From the NCBI GenBank assembly GCA_016748015.1, contig JAAOMT010000665.1, positions 49,718-113,717 of the forward strand: a stretch of DNA of 64,000 nt, read 5' to 3'. The position numbers and the translations under genes were made by a program. The notes beneath the pieces are model-generated. The model saw nothing but the letters and a program-made list of their open reading frames with translations, made no database searches and was not told the origin of the DNA. Within the stretch, counting starts at the first letter, position 1. Each line of letters begins with the position of its first letter. This stretch comes from Geosiphon pyriformis (Eukaryota; Glomeromycota; Glomeromycetes; Archaeosporales; Geosiphonaceae). This document shows positions 33,401-43,749 of the stretch, in pieces.

Positions 33401-35720
33401 TAGTTCTTCATTAACGTTATCTTTAAGATTTCGAACCAACGTTATTTTTCCTTTTTGCTGGTTGCTCGTTACACAAGCAGAATCTGACCGCCAAAGCTCT
33501 TTTTCTGCCTTCTCGTTACCAAGAGAGATTTGAGCGAGCTTTCGATATATCAACTATTGAATGGATACAAAAATTAGTGTTTAAAATATCTAGAAAAAAG
33601 CCAAGATTAATGATTTACTTAAAAAAGATGGACAATTTACATCTTCTCCTTCACCCTGAATCAACTTCTGAATATCTCTCTCAACGTCAATAACTTCATC
33701 CAAAGTACGTGGTATATAAGCCTTTTGAAATACGGCTTCATCCACGGCTTCTTGTTCCATATTAAAAGTATCACTCGTTGAATCCAAATTATCAATATTT
33801 TCTTGTATCTTATGAATAACATGAGGTTAATGACTTACAAAATAGATTCGTTATGTGCAAGTAGACTTTAATTTCGAACCTTATCCAATTCTTTCTCGAT
33901 TGAATTTTGGTCGGTGCCAATATTTATATCAGTAACGAAATCAAACAATGTTCGAACGCTCATAACTCGTACCCCCTTCTTTTTGAAATAGTCATTCACA
34001 TTGGCACAATCTTTACGCAAAAACTCAAGGGAATGTGGATGATCGTGTTCTACCGACTGGGAAACGTCAATAATGTAAAGAGTTCGTGAATGATACCTAA
34101 TACAAAATAGTGTTGATTTTGTGGTTCGACAGCAAATTAAACTGTTTAAAAGGTAAGTAAAACTCATTCACCTACAAAATATTGTATTCACTCAAATCGG
34201 CATGAACAAGTCGGCATCTTTGATACATTATTCGCATAATTTTAACAAGCTGATAGTAAAGTTCAGGATATTTTTCATGGCTGATGTTGGCATCCTTCAG
34301 TCGAGGATATGCCCTAATTTCACGAAGAGATAATTGAGCAGAAAATAGGTATTTAAGATATGTATTGAAAAGCATACTTTACGAATAAATGGCAATGGAA
34401 TCCTTGATTACCATCCATTCTTATCGCCCAAAAATCCCATAACTAATACATGCATTCGTAAAACCAAAGGTTCAGGGCATGGTATCTCAGCTTGCCAGAG
34501 CCTTTTTAAATTTCTCATTTCTTTTTCGGCCCAAACTTTAACCATTTTTCGAGGATTATGTTTACTGTATCCATGTCGAAATCGATGTTCACCACTAACG
34601 TATCGATCGCGATCTTTAAATATAAGAATCGAGGTTTTGTATATTTTTATGGCTCGATGGCTACCATCTTCTGTGATTGCATGATAAACATTTGCCTGTC
34701 GAAAGTAAAAAATCAGATGAACTTGCGAGCGGGAAAATCTTAAATCTGGTTTGACTTACTTCTTTACCAGTACTAATACATCCATTGATTTCATAAATGA
34801 GATTACGATTAATCATTTTGAACAGAATGATTCGAGTACGTGGGTCTAATACTTGCTCTACGGTTGCACGATCGGACTTATCGGTCAACTTTTGCCTAAT
34901 GGGAAAAAATTATTTGATATCTGTCACATTTTTTTTTAATTTAATTAAAATAATTTACTTGTCTCCTTGAGCCTTTTTACTACTCATTTTGATATCGTTT
35001 GTGGCTGAAGCAGAAAATCCAGTGCTAGGCAAATCATCTTAAAAAATCAAAAATCAGTTATTGTTTATTATGAAATATATAAATTCACATTACTTGATGA
35101 AAGTAGAAATAATTTTACCTAAATGAATTCTTCGAGAATATTTATTCAAAGCAGTCATTTGGGAACGCAATTTCCCTTCAATTTCACTTTGTGATTTAGC
35201 CAGAATTTGATCATTTGAACCATTATTAGCCGAAAAGGATGCTGACTTTTGCTGATTGATCACCGGAACACCATAACCAACACTTGTATTTCGCACATTT
35301 GATAATTTAGGTGAAAGTTGTTGGCGAAGACGATTATAATGTTTTGTAAAATCTTTAATAAATTATTCATCACAAGAAATTGAGGGATGAGCATTGTGAA
35401 AATTTTAATCTCAATCGATATTAATTTATCCAATATGGATTACTAAGCTTACGAAACTTACCACCATTCGCATTGACCCATTCTTCATTATCATTCAATT
35501 CGTCTTCAAAAAAATCATCTGAAAAATCATCGTATTCCCCTTGATAGTCATCCTCAATTTCATCTTCCTTTCCTGAAAAATTTCCAGTGTCTTTGGTGTT
35601 TAGATCGAATTCTTTTTTTATCATGTGCTCAAATCCTGTTGCGTCTTGATCGATATCTTCTGGGGCGTCATCAAATTGTCCAAGAGCAAAATTAGACAAA
35701 CCCTTTTTAAATTTTGCCAT
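33088..35720 (-). CDS. RIO1: RIO1-type atypical protein kinase
   Basis: Ten exons (35720-35462, 35352-35119, 35037-34959, 34895-34760, 34695-34412, 34313-34176, 34096-33880, 33808-33641, 33553-33278, 33201-33088) join in phase to 634 codons. RIO1 kinases are ATPases of late pre-40S ribosome maturation. Seen: an acidic N-terminus with [11 protein letters not shown], then [14 protein letters not shown], the flexible P-loop [29 protein letters not shown], the hinge [13 protein letters not shown], catalytic loop [10 protein letters not shown], and metal-binding [12 protein letters not shown]. The C-terminal tail has a 12-Asp run and a Lys/Arg-rich end ([14 protein letters not shown]), typical of the family and likely for nuclear transport or rRNA contact. 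ATG 35720 is chosen because GQFDD lies at the usual distance; an in-frame ATG exists at 35780. It diverges from HAP2. Confidence 0.95.
33365..33400. repeat. (GAT)n coding microsatellite in RIO1
   Basis: A pure ATC/GAT trinucleotide run encodes 12 consecutive Asp residues in exon 9. The use of a single Asp codon throughout suggests slippage-driven length change. Confidence 0.9.
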
Positions 35721-35780
35721 AACTAGTCGCCCATTAAAGAATGAAAAGACATTAGACTCATTAGAAGCGATATTTCTCAC

Positions 35781-36372
35781 TCTAGTATTTTTGTACCTAA
35801 ATCAGTTCCATGAAACTAACCCTATTTTATAATTAATGGCCCCATTTTTAAAACCGCACAGCCCGATCGAATTAACAGATGGTTTGAAATCCAATGAAAT
35901 GTGCACATGCAGTGGATGCATCAAATGTTGGACAGAATATCTGATATTGAACTCCAATTATATAGCAGATAAAATTTATCATCTTAAGACCTAGGACTTA
36001 TAAAGGCCGCTAGCAAATCAAAAGCTCACCACAGATTGTTGACGACTTTCTTATCCACCACTCATTCTCGTTTGCCCTCTCCACTTCTTATTGGACTAAA
36101 AAGGACCAATACCAACTCAAACAGGTAACCAAGTATTGAAAAACCGTTAACTTTTGGCTTATTCTTTGCCTTTTGTCGGGGTTTCAATCCACAAATCTGT
36201 TCAAGTTTGCCAAAAGCTAAGCTTTCACATTAACACTTCACTAAATACCTTTTCATGCCACGCTTATTGTCCATGACTTTGTTATTCGCCGTTACCTTGA
36301 AAGCTTCATCTTGCTTTGATTATTTCACTACCTTTGACACTGGTTAAAAAGAAATAAGTTACTTTTGCGTCT
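35781..36372. promoter_or_regulatory. Divergent RIO1/HAP2 intergenic region with CCAAT boxes
   Basis: This spacer of about 590 bp separates the divergent starts of RIO1 and HAP2. It holds CCAAT at 35891-35895 and 35954-35958, and a close inverted pair, ATTGG at 36090-36094 and CCAAT at 36106-36110. CCAAT is the NF-Y/HAP complex site, of which HAP2 is the DNA-reading subunit. Autoregulation is possible but only inferred. Confidence 0.45.
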
Positions 36373-37424
36373 ATGGATGAAGAAGAAAAACAGCAGCAAC
36401 AAAAACCGCAGCCTTCATCACCAGTTGATCCAAATAAGGAAAAGAAATTAACAGGAAAGATCCAAACAAATGGCCATTCCCAGCAAGAAGAGGAAAATGA
36501 ACAACAGCAAGGTGATAAACACTCGATTTCATATGATGTTTCCTTTACAGGCTTGAATCATGGACCGTCGGGTGTCGTTGTCGACCCTGTGAGTTTTTTT
36601 GGCATTAAAACTTCTCGAAATTTAAGTTTGACTTATTTATAACTCCTTTCGATTTCCAGGCTCTTCAAGATGCCTCAAAAACCAACCCCTCTGCTGGCTT
36701 TAACACTACTACAGTCACTTATACTGCACAACAATATGGCTTGGTAATTATGAATTTAAATATCTTTAATAACATTATCCTTAGTTTTACTATTAAACAA
36801 TTTATTCACAAAACTACAATATCTTTAGATCATCCCTCCTGGCAGTCATTCATTCGTACTAACACCTACTACACCTCCTGCACAAACAACAACAACACCT
36901 GTACCTACCTCAACTACTACAGGCGCCGAAGAACAAGAAGAACCTCTCTATGTGAATGCTAAACAAGTGAGAAATCCATTGCTTACTCTATATATCTATT
37001 TATATTAAAATAGCCTTCATTGAAAATTTATCTAGTATCACCGAATTTTGAAGCGAAGAGCTGCCCGTGCGAAATTGGAAGCCGAAAATAAAATCTCTCG
37101 AGGGAGAAAGGCAAGCATGAGTGATAAATAAAAAAATGATATTAAAAAATAAAATCATTGAACTGCTTCTTAAACAAGTTTTCAATTGTTAAACAGAAAT
37201 ATCTTCACGAATCTCGTCATAAACATGCTATGCGGAGACCACGTGGTCCTGGGGGTCGTTTTTTAACAGCAGCAGAAATTAAGGAAATGGGCCTAAAAAA
37301 GGATGATGAAATTGATGCAGCCGAGTCGCCGATGGAACTTGAACATCCTCAAAATGGTTCTAGCAACTTGACAAATATACTACCCGTCACGGAAAATGGC
37401 GTAAAGAAAGAGATTCACAAATAA
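36373..37424 (+). CDS. HAP2: HAP2 / NF-YA CCAAT-binding subunit
   Basis: Five exons (36373-36588, 36660-36743, 36829-36966, 37036-37110, 37197-37424) give 246 residues, all joined in phase 0. HAP2 is the sequence-specific subunit of the HAP2/3/5 (NF-Y) complex that binds CCAAT boxes in promoters. The N-terminus is Gln/Glu-rich; a Thr/Pro-rich stretch follows. The conserved core is split by two introns: EPLYVNAKQ | YHRILKRRAARAKLEAEN...ISRGRK | KYLHESRHKHAMRRPRGPGG. The first helix binds the HAP3/HAP5 dimer and the second part reads DNA. The intron inside the core (37111-37196) starts with GC rather than GT (AAAG|GCAAGC), with a normal AG end. The start is the first ATG of the open frame after the divergent promoter. 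Confidence 0.95.
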
Positions 37425-38336
37425 TATTTGAGACTCCTACGCCGTCCCGTTGAAGATTTAATCCTCTCAAAGTATTTTAATCAATTAATCCTCGTTTAAT
37501 GACTGAAATCTAATTGCATTCGAATAATTCTTTATCGTCACCTTTAATTATAATTCCTCTTTTGATAGCTTTTCGATTTTTGGTTATTTCACCTTTCACC
37601 TTTTGTGCATACTTTTATTTCATCATCTTCAAGCCCTCTTTGTATCCCATCATTCTTCATCGAAAGCAACAGGGCATCAACATTTTTGTTAAATCGTCAT
37701 AGATATAGGCTTAAATATTTGGTGGGTTATTCTTTTGATTTTTGTAAAATATTATTTGTGACCTATCAAGTGACAAATAAATACAGACTAAAGGTTTATC
37801 TTGAAAAAATTAAAAAATTCGATAAACATATTGGGAATCGTGATTATGGGATAGTCTATAACCTTTCTGGTAAAGCCCCTAATCGGCAAAATCAAGTCAT
37901 CCAGTCGAGATTGAAAAGATCTATACCCTGCACCGATTTTCGGCAATTTTTTGACCATTGTCAAAAGAGTTGTCGAAGTTTCTATCCCTGATTCAATGTG
38001 CCCAAATTTGGTACGTGTAACTACTATGAAAAATCTAAAACTTGGGCCAAAGTTTCGTGCGATATCGGTTTGGTGAAAATTAAATTCCTGCTATCATTTA
38101 TGTTGCAAATTTTATGTTATCATAATATTCTACACAAATATAATATTAAGAACTGCATGGAGTAAAGTTACGAGAATTTGAACTAATATCTACCCAGTTC
38201 TGTTGCTTTCGAGGGTTATTTACGTTCGCGTTAGTTGCCGCTGGCTTTTTTTGGGGGCGTTCTATTTCATAGCGGCCAGGAACATACACTTCTTCCTAGG
38301 TGATATAAGGGTCTCGTTAAAAGTGAATTTGAGGAA
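37425..38336. other. Intergenic region between HAP2 and the sirtuin gene
   Basis: Open frames of 62 and 128 codons occur here (37514-37702 and 37605-37991), but neither has recognised homology. They lie where the HAP2 3' untranslated region is expected. GC content rises near 38200-38290, probably the sirtuin promoter. No other feature was seen. Confidence 0.4.
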
Positions 38337-39954
38337 ATGAGCATTGAAACTTTGGATCTCGCCGAGGAAACTCACCAAAAGGGTTTAAAAGAGATAGCAC
38401 AGTTAGTCAAACAAGCAAAAAAGTGTCTTGTTATAACCGGTGCCGGGATTTCGTGCAGTGGAGGCATTCCAGTAAGTAAAGGACTACTTGAAGAGGGAGC
38501 GTTATTGGTGTGTCTAACTTATTATTTTATATTAATAGGATTTTCGCTCTTCAGACGGCTTATACAACATGATTCAATCAAAATACCCGGGAACTTTTCG
38601 CAACGGGAAAGATTTATTTGACGCAGACCTTCTTCAAAGTGACCTTTCAATAGAAGCGTTCTATGCCTTTATGGGTCTTCTCAAAGAGTTTGTGGTGAAT
38701 GCCACACCTACACCAACTCATTATTTTATCAAGAAACTCTTTGATCAGGGAAAGTTGATAAGAGTTTACACCCAAAATATAGACAACCTTGAAGAGTCCG
38801 TTGGCCTGAACGTGAATTGGCGGGCTGATTCTCGTGGGGCCCAGGTGGTACAATTGCATGGTACCATGGAGCGATTAAAATGCAACTCATGTACCGAAAG
38901 TTTTATTTTTGCACAAAAATATTGTGAGGTATATAAACAAGGGGAAGCGCCACCCTGTCCATCATGTGAAGAAAGAGGTAAACATAGTTTTTACTTTAAA
39001 ACTTCTCTAAGGAAAATCTAGATATATGTAATCTTGTTATCCCACAGAAAATGAACGGCGGAAACAAGGGAAAAGAAAACATACAATTGGATATCTTAAA
39101 CCAAGCATTCTACTCTACGGTGACTCACATCCCCAAGGGGAACAGATTGGAGATATCGCGTTAAAAGATGAAGAAAGGGCTGACTGTTTATTGATAATGG
39201 GAACCTCCCTCAGAATCCCCGGCGTGAAGCGACTGATTAAACAATTCGCGAAGGCAGTACATATTCGCAATGGAAAAGTAATATTCGTTAATGCTACAGA
39301 TGTCGCTAGAAAAGAATGGCATTCCTACATTGATTATCAAGTAATTGGGATGTCCGATGAATGGGTACGTCTGGTCGAGGTCGAAATGGAAAGGGTTAAA
39401 GACTCTGCGATAATAAGGCTCCATAAGAAACGCCGAACAAGTGATGACGATCTTGTAGACGTTTATGTAAATAATAGAAAACCAGACAAACTAACTAAGC
39501 AACTGAAACAAGCTAAATTAACTGGTCTAATGAAAGCAGCAAAGGTGACAACCTTAAACCCAGGAAAAGTCCGAGCTGGTCACTTTGAAGAAAGAAGCAC
39601 TTCTTCAGAAGATCAAGGAGAAACGGAGTTGCTTCAGAAGAAAGTTCTAGAAGCAAAGGCAAAATCTAAACCATTCAAATCTATAGCCTATATTAAAGGA
39701 GTTAGAGGTCGGAGGCGCACCACAATTACTGAGAGTCGTTCATCAATTGCAAAACGGGTATCAAAAAAAGTAACCCGGACAAATGTCATCAATGGAAAGG
39801 GGGGAACTGGGAAGAAAAAAGGTTGAATATTCAACTAAGCTATCATCATGAGTTTGGTTGCTTATCTCAGTAATTTAATTCTATTAAAAATTTCTTTTCA
39901 GATGTGAAAACTGTCTGGACGAACAAGAGCAGCAAACGTCAGAAAAAAGCCTAG
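38337..39954 (+). CDS. Sir2-family NAD-dependent deacetylase, Hst3/Hst4-like
   Basis: Exons 38337-38471, 38539-38977, 39048-39821 and probably 39902-39954 encode about 466 residues. Sirtuins remove acetyl groups from lysine using NAD. Motifs: GAGISCSGGIPDFRSSDGLY (NAD-binding loop), TQNIDNLE, catalytic His in QLHGTMERL, two zinc Cys pairs (CNSC and CPSC), YGDSHPQGEQI and MGTSLRIPGVKRL. The last motif and the DFRSSDGLY form resemble fungal Hst3/Hst4, the H3-K56 deacetylases; this assignment is by resemblance. A Lys/Arg-rich C-terminal extension of about 180 residues probably targets the nucleus. The final exon depends on a GTTGAA donor; without it the frame ends at 39826 (450 residues). Confidence 0.9.
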
Positions 39955-40522
39955 TGATTTTTTTTAAATTAGATTTTTATTGAGAAATTTGGCCTCGGAC
40001 TTACCTCGCAAACTTTCCGGTAGCTAATTAGCTTTCGATGTAAATAATAATGTTTTGAAAATGAAAATAGATGCAAATTGGCTGTTAATCTAATAAGCTT
40101 TTATAGTGTCATATTTTTACTCATTCTGGTAACGGAAAGTCGACCTTACGGAAATTTTATCTAGTCGATCCAATTGTTATTCATCTCAATTATTGCTTCC
40201 TGCGTTGGTTTATAATATTTTGAGGCATAAACTATCCTAAAAAACATTGAAGTGAAAAAATTATTTATTTCTAGGTAGAGCCAGTTGATCATTCATAAAG
40301 TGGAGATGATTTTATTCTCATTCATCTTAATGAAAATACGCGCTCATATTCGCTTGTTTAATTACACTAACGATTATTACTATAGTTCATGAAATCGAGC
40401 TCTGGGTATAATTCAAAAGCTATCTGTGATGTCGGTTCTTCAAATTATATGATAATCTAGAATGCTAAATTGATTTCCCTGATAAATCTTTGTTGATCTG
40501 AATTTAAAATTCTATTTCTTGA
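39955..40522. other. Intergenic region between sirtuin and gamma-glutamyltransferase genes
   Basis: No coding sequence is supported. It presumably contains the sirtuin 3' untranslated region and the promoter of the next gene. An in-frame stop (TGA 40520-40522) lies directly before the chosen start of the downstream gene. Confidence 0.5.
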
Positions 40523-43500
40523 ATGATGACTCCTGAAACTTTGTCAAAAGGAATACATCTTGAACTATCTCAAACACCATTTATTAGATTTCCATCGAGA
40601 CGCTCAGTGGTATTTGGCACACATGCAATGGTGGCTAGTAGGTAAAAGTTTGAAGAAAGGATATCTAGTATCATTGATCAGAGTTTTGATAAAAAATTGT
40701 GTTATCGATTCCTCATTAATCAAATCCAAATTTTATATTCCTTGATTTTTACGGATAAAACTTGTATGAAGTCAACCGCTTGCATGTCAAGCTGGAATAG
40801 AGATACTCAGAAAGGGAGGAAATGCTGCGGTAAGCACTTGATAAGGCTATAATGCGGTTCTCGAGAATTGATACTCGATTGCAGATTGAATGACTAGCAA
40901 TTTACTGGGAAGTGAGCATTACAACTTCTCACATTAAAATTTTATCACTTATTGTTTTTTCCTGATCGAATCGTCATTCGATTAAAGGATGCGGCTATAG
41001 CTACAGGTACTAATTTTTTGAAAACAATTTGACGTGATGACACAATTAATTTTTGATATTTTTCCGACTTGATCGCCATTTACAGCTGCTGCGTTGAACG
41101 TAACAGGTTGAGACTTGAATCAAATTATATATTTCTTTATAATTGTCATATCTATAATTTAACTATAAAACCTATCAATTCAAAAGAACCCTCTTCTACT
41201 GGGATTGGTGGTGATTGCTTTTGTTTATTTTATGATGCAAAAAAAAAACGCGTCAGAGGTCTAAATGGATCTGGAAGGTATTTTATTTAACGATTTTACA
41301 TTAGTTTTTCATCTTGCCTAGATTTAATTCTGTATTTTCCTTTCCCAACAGATCACCTGCAGCTTTAACATTGTCGCATGTGCGTGATGTTCTAAAAATT
41401 AAGGAGAGGCAAATACCATTTTTAAACATCAATGCTGCAACTGTACCAGGGGCGGCAGCTGGCTGGGTCGATACCATCAAAATATTTGGAAGTGGTAAAT
41501 TGAGTCTCCTGGAAATTTTGCAACCTGCAATCGATCTTGCCGAAGAGGGATATCCGGTGTCTGAGATTAGTTCCTGGCAGGTTATTACTTCCGATCGAAC
41601 TGTGAAATTAAGCTTTTTTTGAGTCTTAATTTTAAGCTTAGATTTTTTCATGTACTTAAAGTGGAAACTCGGTCAGGAAGCATTAAAAGCTGCTTCCTCA
41701 AATGGGACGGATATGTTAATAGATGGCCGAGCCCCGAAAACTGGTGAATTGATGTTTATGCCAAATTTGGCAAGGTATATTCTGTATATCAATAATGGAT
41801 TTTCTCATTAACCTCATTTTCTTTATTGAAAAATAATGCTTAAACCAAGATTTTGAAAATGGAGAATGATGTTTCACTTAAGGGTTACTAATTTCTTAAA
41901 GAATCATCTAGAACGTTTCGTGAACTTGCACAACACGGAAAGGATGGATTTTATAAAGGTGAGAAAATAAATATTAGATTTCCCTATCAACATTTTTCTG
42001 ATGAAACCTAAATAATAGGGCGAATTGCGAAAGCGATTGTCGATCTCATACAATCAAAGGGTGGGGTGCTGACCCTTGAGGATTTGGCTTTACATAGTTC
42101 CACATTGGTCGAACCAATATCAATCAATTACAACGGCGTAACTGTTTATGAATGCCCACCTAATGGACAAGGTTTTCCCTGCGAGGGTTTCTTTGATTGC
42201 TCTATTTTACCATTCCTTTAATTTTTTGCTCCTTTCAAAAAAAATCAAAGGGATAACTGCCCTCTTGGCACTCGGAATTTTGGAATCTCTCCAAGAGCAA
42301 GGGAAAATTCCACATCTCAATACCTTGGAACACAATTCAACAACATATTTGCATGCTTTGATTGAGAGTCTTCGGTTAGCATTTGCTGATACGAGATATT
42401 ATGTCGCTGATCCCGAGTTTGAGAATGTTCCTGTCGACCAACTATTGTCTAAAGTAAGGTGATAAAATATTGTACACGTCACGCGTTTTGGTATTTGAAC
42501 ATATGGTGGCACAAAATTGAGCCATGTTTTTTCCAATATAATGGAAAGGAATATATTGCCACTCGCGCAGACTTATTTGATTCTTCTAAGGCTATGACTG
42601 ACCCTGAAAAAGGATCTCCTGTAAGCTCTAGTGATACTGTATACTTTTCAGTCGTTGATGATGAGGGAAATGCTTGTAGTTTTATAGTAAGTTAAGATTG
42701 GAAACGGGGGTTTTTTTCAAACACATGTATTTAATAAGGTGTTGCATTTTGCAATAGATATCCAATTATGTACTCTTTGGAACGGTGTGTCTCGTTTCCT
42801 GAATTTTATCTCATTTTAATCACAAGGGTATCTTAATAATGCTTAGACCACTATAAATAGGCGGCAGTTCCTAAAGATTGTGGATTCACGCTACAATGTA
42901 GAGGAGCTGGATTCGTATTGGAAGAAGGCCATCCGAATTGCCTGGCGCCCTCAAAACGTCCTTACCATACAATCATCCCTTCAATAGTAACACGAGATGA
43001 TGACCTTTGGTTATCATTTGGAGGTGTGTATCCATAGACATAGACTTCAATACATGATTCCTATTCAATTATCACTAAAAACCATTGTTTAACTGGGAAA
43101 TCAGTAATGGGTGGATTTATGCAGGTAAAATTATATATATATGTGTATGTACAGTGTTAGTTTTAGTCTTGAGCCTCTTCCCTTTCATGTATTAATCTCA
43201 ATTCGCATGTATTATTAGCCACAAGGTCAGGTTCAAGTAATTTTAAATCTTCTCCATAATAACTTTGATGTCCAAAGAGCACTGGATGCCCCCCGAATTT
43301 GTCTCAGACCAGATGGACCTGGGGTTGATGCGGAAGAAGGTATTGACGAAAAGGTCATCCAAAATTTGATCGAACTGGGCCATAAAGTAGCATGCGTTAG
43401 GGATTGGTCTCGAGGGATTTTTGGTCGTGGTCAAATTATTGAAAAGCGTCAAGACAATCGAACTGGCAAACGGGTATGGGCGGCTGGTAGCGACCCAAGA

Positions 43501-43527
43501 GGAGATGGTCACGCTGTAGGGTGGTAA
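40523..43527 (+). CDS. Gamma-glutamyltransferase-family enzyme (YwrD-like)
   Basis: Fifteen exons joined in consistent phase give 569 residues: 40523-40641, 40772-40829, 40988-41006, 41086-41106, 41187-41277, 41352-41580, 41662-41774, 41912-41958, 42019-42171, 42251-42453, 42549-42686, 42758-42784, 42861-43023, 43105-43124, 43219-43527. The family cleaves gamma-glutamyl bonds (for example of glutathione) after self-processing into two chains. Seen: [59 protein letters not shown], and [17 protein letters not shown], whose first Thr is the expected nucleophile. The end reads FGRGQIIEK...[11 protein letters not shown]. No signal peptide is visible, so it is likely cytosolic, as for the bacterial YwrD type. 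Four exons are only 19-27 nt long. Start at the first of two adjacent ATGs, behind an in-frame stop. Confidence 0.92.
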
Positions 43528-43749
43528 TCAAATGTAGATCATGACCAAAAATTTTAGAAAATTTGTTCATTTTTGAAGAATTCTGTATTTTCAATGATAA
43601 AAAGCATATTGAAACGGATAAAACCCATTTAACCGAGAAACTGTGCAAGGTCAATTTTAAATGCAAAATTTTATCTCCTGCAAATCTTGATTATTAAATT
43701 AATTCAAACTCCTAGAGGCCTCATTAAAGTTTGCGCTATTCATAAAATT

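Noticed and set aside
33282-33533. Poly-Ser protein on the + strand
   Set aside because: Antisense shadow of the RIO1 poly-Asp exon.
37605-37991. 128-codon open frame after HAP2
   Set aside because: No homology, no splice or promoter context, and it lies where the HAP2 3' untranslated region is expected.
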